From assembly GCA_002840275.1 (NCBI GenBank), contig PHAB01000012.1:48678-112677 (forward strand): DNA of 64,000 nt. Direction: 5' to 3'. Shown in pieces: positions 1-8,379 of the stretch (position 1 is its first letter; every line of letters begins with the position of its first letter). The notes under the pieces are model-generated. The model ran no database searches. It was not told where the DNA came from and saw nothing but the letters and a program-made list of their open reading frames with translations. Position numbers and translations under genes: made by a program. This stretch comes from Firmicutes bacterium HGW-Firmicutes-14 (GTDB lineage: Bacteria > Bacillota > Thermincolia > Thermincolales > UBA2595).

Positions 1-1
1 T

Positions 2-364
2 AAGGCTGATAGTAAAAGGGTTGTTGCCCTGGATGGCAGTGGGAATGAGGTATCATCCTTCCCGTTTGACAAGCCGGTTGATGACAGGTTCCTGACTAAT
101 TTCGGCTACTCGGTGTCCCCGGACGGGAGGCTGCTGGCATATCTCTTTGGTGAAAAAGGGTCATATGCTGACAGTAATATTAAAGGACGGAAGGTTTGGG
201 TGGTAAAATATGACGGTACAGGGACAACTGAACTGACTGCGGATTACGGGGATTTCACAACACCTGTATGGACCCGCGGCAGCAGCCACCTGGTAACCAC
301 AGAGCAGAAAGGCGGGCAGGAGAGCAAGTTTGTTATCCGGGTCACTCCGGTCCCGTCAAGTTAG
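2..364 (+). CDS. C-terminal part of a beta-propeller (TolB/WD40-like) protein, cut by window edge
   Basis: The frame is open from base 2 to a TAG stop at 362-364, giving about 120 visible residues, so the true start lies to the left of the window. The piece holds a stretch reading SPDGRLLAYLF followed by a KVWVVKYDGTG strand. This is the usual rhythm of a PD40/TolB-type propeller blade, in which a cell-surface or secreted protein repeats S-P-D-G turns. It sits 32 bases before a GerMN lipoprotein gene on the same strand and may share its transcript. Propeller membership is inferred from one clear blade, and no function can be assigned. Confidence 0.6.
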   Translation, partial: KADSKRVVALDGSGNEVSSFPFDKPVDDRFLTNFGYSVSPDGRLLAYLFGEKGSYADSNIKGRKVWVVKYDGTGTTELTADYGDFTTPVWTRGSSHLVTTEQKGGQESKFVIRVTPVPSS

Positions 365-396
365 GTCATAGTGAAAATAAACGGAGGTGATTCATA

Positions 397-1002
397 GTGA
401 AAATGAAGTGGAAGAAGCTTTCCGGAATAATTGTGCTGGTTTTCCTGACCGCTGTTATTGTTTCCGGCTGCAGCCTGACAGGGAGCAAGGATAAGGAGGA
501 AATGGGTGCCGGTGACCGGACCCCTGTCGAAGAAAACGGCAGCGAATCCGAAACCCCGCCCGTTAACCCGCAGCCGACCACGGAAAAAGTTGAACTGACC
601 CTGTATTTTGGTGATGACCAGGCCATGTACTTAAAACCGGAAAAACGTACAGTGGAAAAGGGTGGAATGCCGGTGGCAGAACTCCTGGTACAGGAACTCA
701 TCAAAGGCCCGGAAACCGACGGCCTGCATAAAACTATTCCTGACCGTACAAAACTAATCTCCCTGGAAATAACCGATGGTGTGGCCTATGTCAATTTCTC
801 CAAAGAGGCAAAGACCAATCACTGGGGAGGAAGCGCCGGAGAAGCCATGACCGTACAATCAGTGGTCTGTACCCTGGCCCAGCTGCCGGAAATAGACCAA
901 GTCCAGTTTCTGATTGACGGTGAAAAAGAGGAGTCCATCTGGGGCCACGGTTATACCGCTGAACCGATTTCCCCGGCACAGGATATAATTAAAGGCGAAT
1001 AA
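397..1002 (+). CDS. GerMN-domain lipoprotein
   Basis: This encodes 201 residues. It starts at a GTG seven bases after the ribosome binding site GGAGGTGAT (381-389). Residues 1-25 form a lipoprotein signal peptide ending in the lipobox VSGC with Cys25, so the protein should be anchored outside the cell membrane. A low-complexity, acidic and proline-rich linker follows to about residue 65. The rest matches a GerMN domain, with the typical core E-L-x-x-G-P and D-G-V-A-Y-V-N-F-S. GerM-type proteins act in sporulation and germination, and single-domain lipoproteins like this one are common in Clostridia. The exact role is unknown. Confidence 0.85.
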   Translation: MKMKWKKLSGIIVLVFLTAVIVSGCSLTGSKDKEEMGAGDRTPVEENGSESETPPVNPQPTTEKVELTLYFGDDQAMYLKPEKRTVEKGGMPVAELLVQELIKGPETDGLHKTIPDRTKLISLEITDGVAYVNFSKEAKTNHWGGSAGEAMTVQSVVCTLAQLPEIDQVQFLIDGEKEESIWGHGYTAEPISPAQDIIKGE

Positions 1003-1036
1003 AGGAATCTGTTGATGATAAGGTCAAAATAAGACC

Positions 1037-1087
1037 TGAAGGGTGTGTTCCGCAGAGTTGTTGCCGCTCGGAGGAATACACCCTTCA
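1037..1087. terminator. bidirectional terminator hairpin
   Basis: A 15-bp stem (1037-1051 with 1073-1087, one G-U pair) closes a 21-base loop between two convergent genes, the GerMN lipoprotein and the DUF815 ATPase. It probably ends transcription from both sides. No long T-run follows on either strand. Confidence 0.6.
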
Positions 1088-1127
1088 CGTATTATTATCT
1101 AGGAAGAGACTTTGTCAACAGGCACCT

Positions 1128-2525
1128 TTAGAACCTTCTCTTTTTCTTTTCACCGGTAAGCCAGTCAACAAACTGGCGTGCTGTCCTGCCGGACCGTCCG
1201 TTGTACCTCATCTCCCACTGCAGGGCCAGGCGGTGAAGTTCTTCCCTGGGAAGTTGTAACCCGGCCTGCTGGGCCAGGGTCTCTGTGATAGCAAGGTATT
1301 CTGACTGAGAAGGGGAAGTAAAAGTAACAGTAATGCCGAACCTGTCTGCCAGGGAAAGTTTCTCCTGCATGGTATCCTGGATTCTAATTTCATCACCGGT
1401 TGAATGAGATTCCCTGTCACTGAAAAACTCTTTCACCAGGTGACGCCGGTTAGAGGTGGCGTAAATCAATATATTCTGCGGCTGGGCTTCTAAACCGCCT
1501 TCCAGAATTGCTTTAAGGTATTTATAATCAGACTCATTTTCTTCAAAAGAGAGGTCATCTACGAATACAATGAATTTCTGGGCACGCCCTCTCAGGAGCT
1601 GAATTATTCGGGGAAAATCGCTCAGGTTTTGCTTGGGCACCTCTACAAGCCTCAATCCCTGCCTGCCGAATTTGTGCAGAAGTGCTTTTACTGTTGATGA
1701 TTTTCCTGTCCCCCGTTCCCCATATAAGAGGATATTGTTTGCGGGAAGGCCCTGCAGCAGTTTCTCAGTATTATCAATTACAGTTTTACGTTCATTGTTA
1801 TAGCCCACCAGGCTGTTAAAGGTAATAGGGTCCGGTTTCTCTATACCTTGCAGATAAGCCCCGGTTTCAGAGGAATCCCACCTGAAGGCCAGGTGCCTGC
1901 CAAAAATACCGGCACCGTTTTCCCTGTAAAACTGAGCCACATCAGGAAGTTTAGATTGCCAGTCATCAGTTTTGAGAAGATCATTAGCGAGAGTGATATC
2001 GGGATCTACCCCCGCTTCTTTGATGGGAGTGTGACCCGGTGCCAGGTCCCAGCCGGGCCAGGATTCAAAAGACGGAAGTTCGGCAACCCAGGGAACCAGA
2101 TCCATGAGTTTGCTTCTGACCATGTGGCGTATGCTCCGGGCATCAAGGGCTGAAACGGCCCCGATATTTCGGAGGTCAAGCCCGGCAGCCTTCTTTAAGC
2201 CGGCATCCAGTTCGTGGAATTGTTTTGTTTCACACTGCCTGCTAAAGGTATTGTCATCCCCCAGGACCAGGGACAGAAGATGGTACTGCCAGGGGTCACC
2301 GTTGAAGCCGGGAGGAACGTCTGTTTCCAGAAGCCTGTGGGTTAGCTCAAAATATGTATCAGTAAGACGTTCCGGAGAAGGTTTGTCATCTATAGTGAGT
2401 TCAACGGCATCCATTAATAATTTAAAGATTCCGTCACTAAGAAGCCTGCGGTAAACTGAAAGCTGCCTGCCGGCAAAATATACGCCGGTAAATTTCATTT
2501 TCAGGGCTGAATCCGGGCGGAACAT
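1128..2525 (-). CDS. DUF815 family AAA ATPase
   Basis: This 465-residue protein has a Walker A motif GERGTGKSS near residue 270 and a Walker B motif FIVFVDD near residue 320. They are followed by sensor-like and lid segments ending in a GRTARQFVDWL stretch. This layout matches the DUF815 family, which is AAA-like ATPases of unknown role that are widespread in Clostridia and proteobacteria. The first 200 residues are a family-specific region without a motif I recognise. It is alone on its strand and converges on the GerMN gene. The ATPase fold is secure but the biological job is not known. Confidence 0.85.
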   Translation of the reverse strand: MFRPDSALKMKFTGVYFAGRQLSVYRRLLSDGIFKLLMDAVELTIDDKPSPERLTDTYFELTHRLLETDVPPGFNGDPWQYHLLSLVLGDDNTFSRQCETKQFHELDAGLKKAAGLDLRNIGAVSALDARSIRHMVRSKLMDLVPWVAELPSFESWPGWDLAPGHTPIKEAGVDPDITLANDLLKTDDWQSKLPDVAQFYRENGAGIFGRHLAFRWDSSETGAYLQGIEKPDPITFNSLVGYNNERKTVIDNTEKLLQGLPANNILLYGERGTGKSSTVKALLHKFGRQGLRLVEVPKQNLSDFPRIIQLLRGRAQKFIVFVDDLSFEENESDYKYLKAILEGGLEAQPQNILIYATSNRRHLVKEFFSDRESHSTGDEIRIQDTMQEKLSLADRFGITVTFTSPSQSEYLAITETLAQQAGLQLPREELHRLALQWEMRYNGRSGRTARQFVDWLTGEKKKRRF

Positions 2526-2646
2526 TATACCCCTCCTTTTTGATGTTTTTTGAGCGGCACGAGAATAAAAATCTGATATTTTGGCGAGCAGTATAAGACT
2601 ATGTTCGACATTGGCGGGTTAAATCCCTGCGGGAACCGGGCAGCAT

Positions 2647-2679
2647 AAAAAAAAGCAGATGGAGCTTAAAACTCCACCT
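2647..2679 (-). terminator. terminator of the CotJC-like gene
   Basis: On the minus strand an 8-bp stem (2657-2664 with 2672-2679, one G-U) is followed by a run of eight T (A-run at 2647-2654). It lies just after the stop of the catalase-like gene and is a classic intrinsic terminator. Confidence 0.75.
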
Positions 2680-2703
2680 GAAGTAAGTTCCCTTTATGTG
2701 TGA

Positions 2704-3528
2704 TTAACGCTGCGGCTGGTTCTGTCTTCCGGTGTAAACTTGCGGGTTTGGATTCCCCTGGGGAGCTGCGGGCCCCTGATAACCGGGCCCTTGGTGGCCA
2801 AACCCCTGGTACCCGGGCCCCTGGGGGAAACCGGGTCCCTGGGAAAAACCGGGTCCCTGGGGGCTGTTAAACTGTGGAGGATTAGGACTGTGAAGCTGCT
2901 GACCAACATAATTTCCCGGCTTGGAAAGGTTAAAGTACAACCTCGCATCCTCATCCACACCCCAGTCCCTGTTGGACCCCGTGTCCTGAATTTTTTGGAA
3001 GCATTCCCTGAACATCGTATTATGGGCTTCTTCCCGGTTCAACAGGAAATCTATGGTATACCGGACATGTTGGTCATTTATCTGCCGGTGCAGGTATTCA
3101 TATACAACTTTTGCCCTCTGTTCGGCTGCAATGTTAGAAAGCAAATCTGCCACCAGGTCACCCGTCACATTGACATAGGCCGCAGTCCAGAGCTGCCCTG
3201 AGGCATTGGTTAGCATTGGGTTCAACCCTGAGAGGACATGGGCTTCTATGTTTCCTGCAGATGCCTGGGCAGCAGCCGGGTCATGGCCGTTAAGCATGTT
3301 GATAGTCGTAGCCACCATCTCCATATGGCTGAGCTCTTCGGCTGCAATGTCGAGGAAGATGTCCTTTATTGCCGGGTCCTTGATTCTGAAACTCTGGGAA
3401 ATATACTGCATTGCTGCCTTGAGCTCTCCCTGTGGTCCGCCCAGCTGTTCCTGAAGCATGGCAGCATAGTTGGGATTGGGTCGTTCGATCTGAACCGCTT
3501 CTAAAAGTGGTTTTTCATGTTTGAACAT
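2704..3528 (-). CDS. manganese catalase / CotJC-like protein with Gly-Pro-Gln tail
   Basis: This encodes 274 residues. Residues 1-210 are a ferritin-like four-helix domain of the manganese catalase/CotJC family. Likely metal ligands lie in EELSHMEMV and NREEAHNTMF, each an E-x-x-H type helix motif. Residues 215-274 form a low-complexity tail made of repeats such as GPGFSQGPGFPQGPGYQG, which the shorter CotJC at 55369-55941 lacks. CotJC proteins coat the spore, and the tail looks like a coat-assembly or cross-linking segment (inference). It is a single gene with its own terminator. A ribosome binding site (GGAGGA, in 3536-3542 on the minus strand) supports the start. Confidence 0.82.
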   Translation of the reverse strand: MFKHEKPLLEAVQIERPNPNYAAMLQEQLGGPQGELKAAMQYISQSFRIKDPAIKDIFLDIAAEELSHMEMVATTINMLNGHDPAAAQASAGNIEAHVLSGLNPMLTNASGQLWTAAYVNVTGDLVADLLSNIAAEQRAKVVYEYLHRQINDQHVRYTIDFLLNREEAHNTMFRECFQKIQDTGSNRDWGVDEDARLYFNLSKPGNYVGQQLHSPNPPQFNSPQGPGFSQGPGFPQGPGYQGFGHQGPGYQGPAAPQGNPNPQVYTGRQNQPQR

Positions 3529-3731
3529 AAAATTTTCCTCCTAACAAAATTTATAGTTAGTATTTGTGAAGTTATCAGCTATTATTTACGATTGGAAGCA
3601 TTAGTATAATTTTTTGCCTGTGCGTATCCTGGTATTTTAAACAGGAGATTCTGAAAAATTATAGAATATCGATGGTAACCCGAATTAGTTTTAAATCTGT
3701 TGGGTGAGTTCTCGCAGGAGAGGGCACTGAT

Positions 3732-4655
3732 ATGGGACCTGTGTGTATTTTGAACCCGTCTGCCGGCCGGGGAACAGCCGGCAGGAAATGGAAGAGGCTC
3801 AGGGAAGGCCTTAAGAGACAGGGTTATGATGTAGAAACCCTTGTCACAACAGGTCCGGGTGATGCTGCCAGGCTGACAGGGCAGGTCATATCCCAGGGGG
3901 CCAAAGTAATTATTGCCGGCGGCGGGGACGGTACCGCCGGCCAGATAGCGGGAGCGGCAGCTTGGTCCGGTGCTGCTGTGGTCCTGGCCCCTTTGGGAAC
4001 CGGAAATGACCTGGCAAAGGGACTGGGGATTCCCTTAAACCGGACACTGTGGGTAAAACGATTCCCGACGCTGGTTTATAGAAAAATTGATATTGGAATG
4101 GTAAATGGACAGCCCTTTGTTAATCAGACCGGTGTTGGTTTTGATGCACGGGTGGCCCGTAAAGCTAATTTAGGAATTGGTCCTTTTACCGGAAGCTTGG
4201 CTTACCTGGCATCAGTTGTCTCGTGCCTGAGGGACCTGAACCCGTCAGAAGTGGAAATAAGAGTTGAGGAATTCACCCTGCAGCTGAAAATACTACTTGC
4301 GGCATTTGCCAACAGCCGGTATGTGGGTGGGGGGCTGAACCTGGTGCCGGCGGCGGTGCCGGACGACGGTGTACTGAACCTGGTTATTATAGAAGAGGTG
4401 TCTGCAGCTGAGCTTCTAAAGTCTTTTCCCCTGATATTTTCCGGGCGTCATGTAGACCATCCGGCCGTAAGCCATTGGCGCGGAAAGAGCTTTACCCTTA
4501 ATTGCGGTAAACCGGAATACATTCATATTGACGGGGAAATCCAAAAGGCCGATAGACTGGAAATCAGTGTTAAACCCAGATGTCTGAACATGCTTGTGCC
4601 CCCGGAAAGTCTAAAGAGACTGAAAGCTATAAAGAAGCTGGAACCGGCAACATGA
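3732..4655 (+). CDS. diacylglycerol kinase family lipid kinase (YegS/BmrU type)
   Basis: This 307-residue cytosolic kinase transfers phosphate from ATP to a lipid alcohol such as diacylglycerol. The nucleotide-binding loop GGGDGTAGQ lies near residue 64 and the second catalytic motif PLGTGNDLAKGLG near residue 86. The C-terminal half is the beta-sandwich lipid domain with an N-Q-T-G-V-G-F-D-A segment and a final H-I-D-G-E motif. Length and motif order match the YegS/DgkB-like family. It stands alone between the catalase-like gene and a secreted protease. The lipid substrate cannot be read from sequence. Confidence 0.88.
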   Translation: MGPVCILNPSAGRGTAGRKWKRLREGLKRQGYDVETLVTTGPGDAARLTGQVISQGAKVIIAGGGDGTAGQIAGAAAWSGAAVVLAPLGTGNDLAKGLGIPLNRTLWVKRFPTLVYRKIDIGMVNGQPFVNQTGVGFDARVARKANLGIGPFTGSLAYLASVVSCLRDLNPSEVEIRVEEFTLQLKILLAAFANSRYVGGGLNLVPAAVPDDGVLNLVIIEEVSAAELLKSFPLIFSGRHVDHPAVSHWRGKSFTLNCGKPEYIHIDGEIQKADRLEISVKPRCLNMLVPPESLKRLKAIKKLEPAT

Positions 4656-4754
4656 CAATAATACCCTTGAAAAATTATCAGCCCAGAATACAAAATTCGA
4701 CAAAAAAATTAGGCCATGGGTGATAGAATAGAAGTATTATAGAAGGAGGGATTT

Positions 4755-6524
4755 ATGATGGGAACCGGGACAGGCAGATACAGACTGGTGATCTTTGGCA
4801 TAGTTATCCTGGTGGCGGTTTTCAGCCTGGCCACAGTGGTGTTGGCTGCAGCGGGCCCGGCAGGAGATACTCCCGGCAGATACATCGTTATTTTTGATGA
4901 TGAGGATGCAAAACAGGGTACAAAACAGTTTATAAAACAAAAAGGCGGGAAAGTTCTGGCAGACTTCCGGATTGTATCCGGCATGACCGTCGAGATAGGA
5001 GCTGACAAGGTTTCCGGTCTGAAGAAACTGAAGGGGGTCAGGGAAGTTGGCCCTGACGTCAAAGTTTATGCTCTTGATACTGAACTGGAAAGGTCCTGGG
5101 GTGTCAAACGTATTGGCGCCGGAACGGTACATGGGTACAACACAGGCAGCGGCACAAGTGTGGCAGTTGTGGATACCGGAATTGATTATACACATCCTGA
5201 CCTGGATGCTAATTATGCCGGGGGTTATGACTTTGTAAACAATGACTTCGACCCGATAGATGATAATGGGCACGGCACCCACGTGGCAGGCATTATTGCA
5301 GCTGAGGATAATGATTCAGGGGTAGTGGGTGTTGCTCCGGGGGCTTCCGTTTATGCTCTTAAGGTGCTGGATTCCAGTGGCAGCGGTTACTTGAGTAATA
5401 TAATAGCTGCCCTGGACTGGGTTTTTATCGAGAATCAGAATAATCCGGGGAGATGGGTAGTAAATATGAGCTTAGGAAGCTCCTCTGGATCTGATGCATT
5501 ACATGCAGCCATCATCAAAGCCTATGATGCGGGTATTATCCTTGTTGCTGCTGCAGGCAATTCCGGCCGGCCAAACGGAAAGGGTGATTCCATAGAATAC
5601 CCTGCCCGTTATCCTGAGGTAATTGCAGTTGGTGCTACTGACAGTCTTGACGTAAGGGCTCGTTGGTCAAGTACCGGTGATCTGTTGGAACTTAGTGCTC
5701 CCGGAGTCGGGATTTTGTCCACTGTTCCGGGCGGGTATGCATCATACAGCGGTACTTCCATGGCTTCACCCCATGTGGCCGGGACAGCTGCCCTCGTCCT
5801 GTCCGGGGAGAGCCTTACTGACCTGGATGGAGACGGGTCAGTTAACAATGAAGACCTAAGATTCCTCCTCCGGCAGACGGCAGAAGACCTGGGGGCAGCG
5901 GGGAAGGACAATTTATATGGCTATGGCCTTGTTGATGCTGATGAAGCTGCACTTCCTGTGTTGGCGGCAGGCACCATTTCCGGCACGGTAACTGACAGTT
6001 CAACAGGTATCGGCATAGCCGGGGCCGTTATAACCGATGGCACAAGGTCGGTAAACACGGATGAATCCGGCAATTACGTCATTAACGATGTGCCCCCGGG
6101 AGAATATACGGTTATTGTATCTGCTCCCGGTTACCAGAGCGCATCTAAAACTGTAACGGTCCAGGAAGCCCTCACCAGCACTGCGGATTTTATATTAAAT
6201 GAATCTGTTATATCACAAGCGACAGTTGACAGTATCAAATATGCTACTATAGGTGGCAAGAACTCTGCCGCTCACCTGCTGGTTACTGTTTCTGTTGTCG
6301 ATGGGTCAGGAAATCCGGCGGCCGGTGCATATGTTTCTATCACCCTGTGCCTGGATGGTTCCGTATATTCTACAAATACAGGCACAACCGGGTCAGGCGG
6401 TACGGTTAGTTTTAAAGTACCTAACGCCCCGCCGGGAACTTACACCACAACGGTTACCGGTGTCACCGCAGAGGGGCTGACCTGGGACGGTGTAACCCCG
6501 GAAAATTCTTTTGTCAAGAACTAG
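4755..6524 (+). CDS. secreted subtilisin-like serine protease (S8) with C-terminal beta domains
   Basis: This encodes 589 residues, starting after ribosome binding site AAGGAGGG. Residues 1-33 are a signal peptide. An I9-type inhibitor propeptide covers about 40-105. The S8 catalytic triad is complete, with Asp140 in VDTGID, His173 in NGHGTHVAG and Ser335 in GTSMASPH, and Asn269 in the oxyanion hole. A dockerin- or EF-like D-L-D-G-D-G-S-V-N segment near 360 may bind calcium. Residues 405-480 form a carboxypeptidase-regulatory-like beta domain (GTVTDSSTGIGIAGA), and about 490-589 a further Ig-like domain. It is exported and probably degrades extracellular protein. Confidence 0.92.
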   Translation: MMGTGTGRYRLVIFGIVILVAVFSLATVVLAAAGPAGDTPGRYIVIFDDEDAKQGTKQFIKQKGGKVLADFRIVSGMTVEIGADKVSGLKKLKGVREVGPDVKVYALDTELERSWGVKRIGAGTVHGYNTGSGTSVAVVDTGIDYTHPDLDANYAGGYDFVNNDFDPIDDNGHGTHVAGIIAAEDNDSGVVGVAPGASVYALKVLDSSGSGYLSNIIAALDWVFIENQNNPGRWVVNMSLGSSSGSDALHAAIIKAYDAGIILVAAAGNSGRPNGKGDSIEYPARYPEVIAVGATDSLDVRARWSSTGDLLELSAPGVGILSTVPGGYASYSGTSMASPHVAGTAALVLSGESLTDLDGDGSVNNEDLRFLLRQTAEDLGAAGKDNLYGYGLVDADEAALPVLAAGTISGTVTDSSTGIGIAGAVITDGTRSVNTDESGNYVINDVPPGEYTVIVSAPGYQSASKTVTVQEALTSTADFILNESVISQATVDSIKYATIGGKNSAAHLLVTVSVVDGSGNPAAGAYVSITLCLDGSVYSTNTGTTGSGGTVSFKVPNAPPGTYTTTVTGVTAEGLTWDGVTPENSFVKN

Positions 6525-6545
6525 TCTTTTAGATTATTCGCACAT

Positions 6546-6580
6546 AAAAGCACAGAGCCCCTTCCGGGGTCTGTGCTTTT
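6546..6580 (+). terminator. intrinsic terminator after the protease gene
   Basis: A stem of about 15 bp (6546-6561 with 6566-6580, one bulged base, TTCC loop) ends in TTTT and lies 21 bases after the protease stop codon. Confidence 0.75.
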
Positions 6581-6698
6581 ACGGTTTCTGGTTTCATTGT
6601 TTTTACCCTGTCAAAATCCATGGGCAGGAGTTTTGGCCGCAAACATAGAATCTTGTCTAACCAAAAGTAAATCTGAACTTTAATGGGAGGACAGCATT

Positions 6699-8378
6699 AT
6701 GTCCCTTTTTACACATTACAGTACCGGCTATAGGGAGCGGTACCGCCAAATTATTGCGGTTTTACTGAAACATGGTTTCGGCTATTTCCTGCTGGAATTG
6801 GGCCTGGGAAACCTGGTTCCCCTGCACAAGGGCATAATGGGCCACGAACCCCAGGACCATGCTTATACCAAGCCTGAGCACCTGCGCCTGGCTTTTGAGG
6901 AACTGGGTACAACCTTTATTAAACTTGGCCAGGTGCTGAGTACCCGGGCTGACCTCTTATCACCCGAATTTCTCAAAGAATTGGCTAAACTTCAGGTGTC
7001 TGTACCCCCTATTTCTTATGAAACTGTGTGTGAAGAAATAGAAAGGGAATTAGGACTTGAAATAAATATACTGTTTGCTGAATTTGATGAGAATCCCATG
7101 GCGGCTGCCTCCATCGGCCAGGTTCACAGGGCCAGGCTGCATACCGGTGAACAGGTCGTAATAAAAGTTCAGCGGCCGGGAGTATCCAATCTGGTCAATA
7201 CAGACCTGGAAATACTTCGTCACCTTGCCGGGCTTATCACCAAAAGGACTTCCCTTGGTCAGATTGCCGACCTTAATTCACTGCTGGATGAGTTCGCTTA
7301 TACCCTGAGGAACGAGCTCAGCTATTTCCAGGAAGGACGCAACGCGGACCAGTTCAGGGAGAATTTCGCCGGTAACGACCGGGTTCGTATTCCAATGGTA
7401 TACTGGGACCTGACTACCAGTAAGGTCATAACGTTTGAGGAACTCCACGGATATAATATAACTGAAGTGGACAAACTTGACGAGCGTGGCATTGACCGGC
7501 ACCGCCTGGCTGCTGAATGTACCATGGCTTATATGAAGATGGTCTTTGAGGACGGTTTTTTTCATGCTGACCCGCACCCTGGGAATATTCTTGTCGAAGA
7601 GGACGGGCATATTAACCTGATTGATTTTGGCATGGTGGGCCATTTGGATGAAGAGACCAGGGAACAATTGATGTACCTGTTCCTGGCGGTAGCAGCCAAT
7701 GACGCTGACGGGGTTGTTGAAGCCACCCTTAACATGGGTGCCTCTGCGGGTAATGTTAAGAGGGAAGACATAAAAAAAGATATTAAGCTGTTCCTGGCGA
7801 GGTATTACGGGCTCAGCCTGAAGGAAATCAACATGGCTCACGTCATTAATGAAATTATGAATGTTGCCTATAACCGGCGTCTGCGTCTGCCGGCAAACCT
7901 TTCGGTACTGGGTAAAACCATGCTGATGTGTGAAGGCTTGGGCCGCCAGCTGGACCCCGAATTCAATTTATTGGAAGTAATTGTCCCCTATGCAAAGAGG
8001 ATGTTGGTAAAACAATACAGTCCGGAGCGGATATGGCGCAAAACTGTAAAAACTGCGTATCAGGTAGTCAGGCTTATGACCCGTATGCCGGAACAGCTGA
8101 CCAAGCTGATGTACCGCCTCCAGGACAATAATTTTGTTATAGGGATGGATTTCCGGAATACCGAAAATATAATTCATGAGATGAATTCGATGGTTAACCG
8201 GATGTCCCTGAGCATCCTGGCGGCTGCTTTTATACTTTCCCTTTCCCTGATACTTACTGTGGCCTTCCCGCAGGAATGGCAAAATGTACTGGCCTGGTTT
8301 TTCGCTTTGGGTTTTGTTATGGCCAGCCTTCTGGGAATTACCCTGATTATTTCAATCTGGCGGTCAGGGCGGCGGTGA
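6699..8378 (+). CDS. UbiB/AarF (ABC1/ADCK) family atypical kinase
   Basis: This encodes 559 residues. The family-defining K-L-G-Q-V-L-S-T-R motif lies near residue 70, followed by an Ala-rich nucleotide loop AAASIGQVHRA near 130. The catalytic loop FHADPHPGNILV is near 290 and the metal-binding LIDFGMVG near 310. Two hydrophobic helices at the C terminus (about 505-555) anchor it to the membrane. Family members support quinone biosynthesis or lipid homeostasis as ATPases/kinases. There are no quinone genes next to it, so the partner pathway is unknown. It converges on the ABC exporter operon with only one base between the two stops. Confidence 0.92.
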   Translation: MSLFTHYSTGYRERYRQIIAVLLKHGFGYFLLELGLGNLVPLHKGIMGHEPQDHAYTKPEHLRLAFEELGTTFIKLGQVLSTRADLLSPEFLKELAKLQVSVPPISYETVCEEIERELGLEINILFAEFDENPMAAASIGQVHRARLHTGEQVVIKVQRPGVSNLVNTDLEILRHLAGLITKRTSLGQIADLNSLLDEFAYTLRNELSYFQEGRNADQFRENFAGNDRVRIPMVYWDLTTSKVITFEELHGYNITEVDKLDERGIDRHRLAAECTMAYMKMVFEDGFFHADPHPGNILVEEDGHINLIDFGMVGHLDEETREQLMYLFLAVAANDADGVVEATLNMGASAGNVKREDIKKDIKLFLARYYGLSLKEINMAHVINEIMNVAYNRRLRLPANLSVLGKTMLMCEGLGRQLDPEFNLLEVIVPYAKRMLVKQYSPERIWRKTVKTAYQVVRLMTRMPEQLTKLMYRLQDNNFVIGMDFRNTENIIHEMNSMVNRMSLSILAAAFILSLSLILTVAFPQEWQNVLAWFFALGFVMASLLGITLIISIWRSGRR

Positions 8379-8379
8379 G

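Noticed and set aside
7278..7841. 187-residue open frame antisense to the UbiB gene
   Set aside because: It is a shadow frame inside a well-supported gene with no ribosome binding site or recognisable protein.
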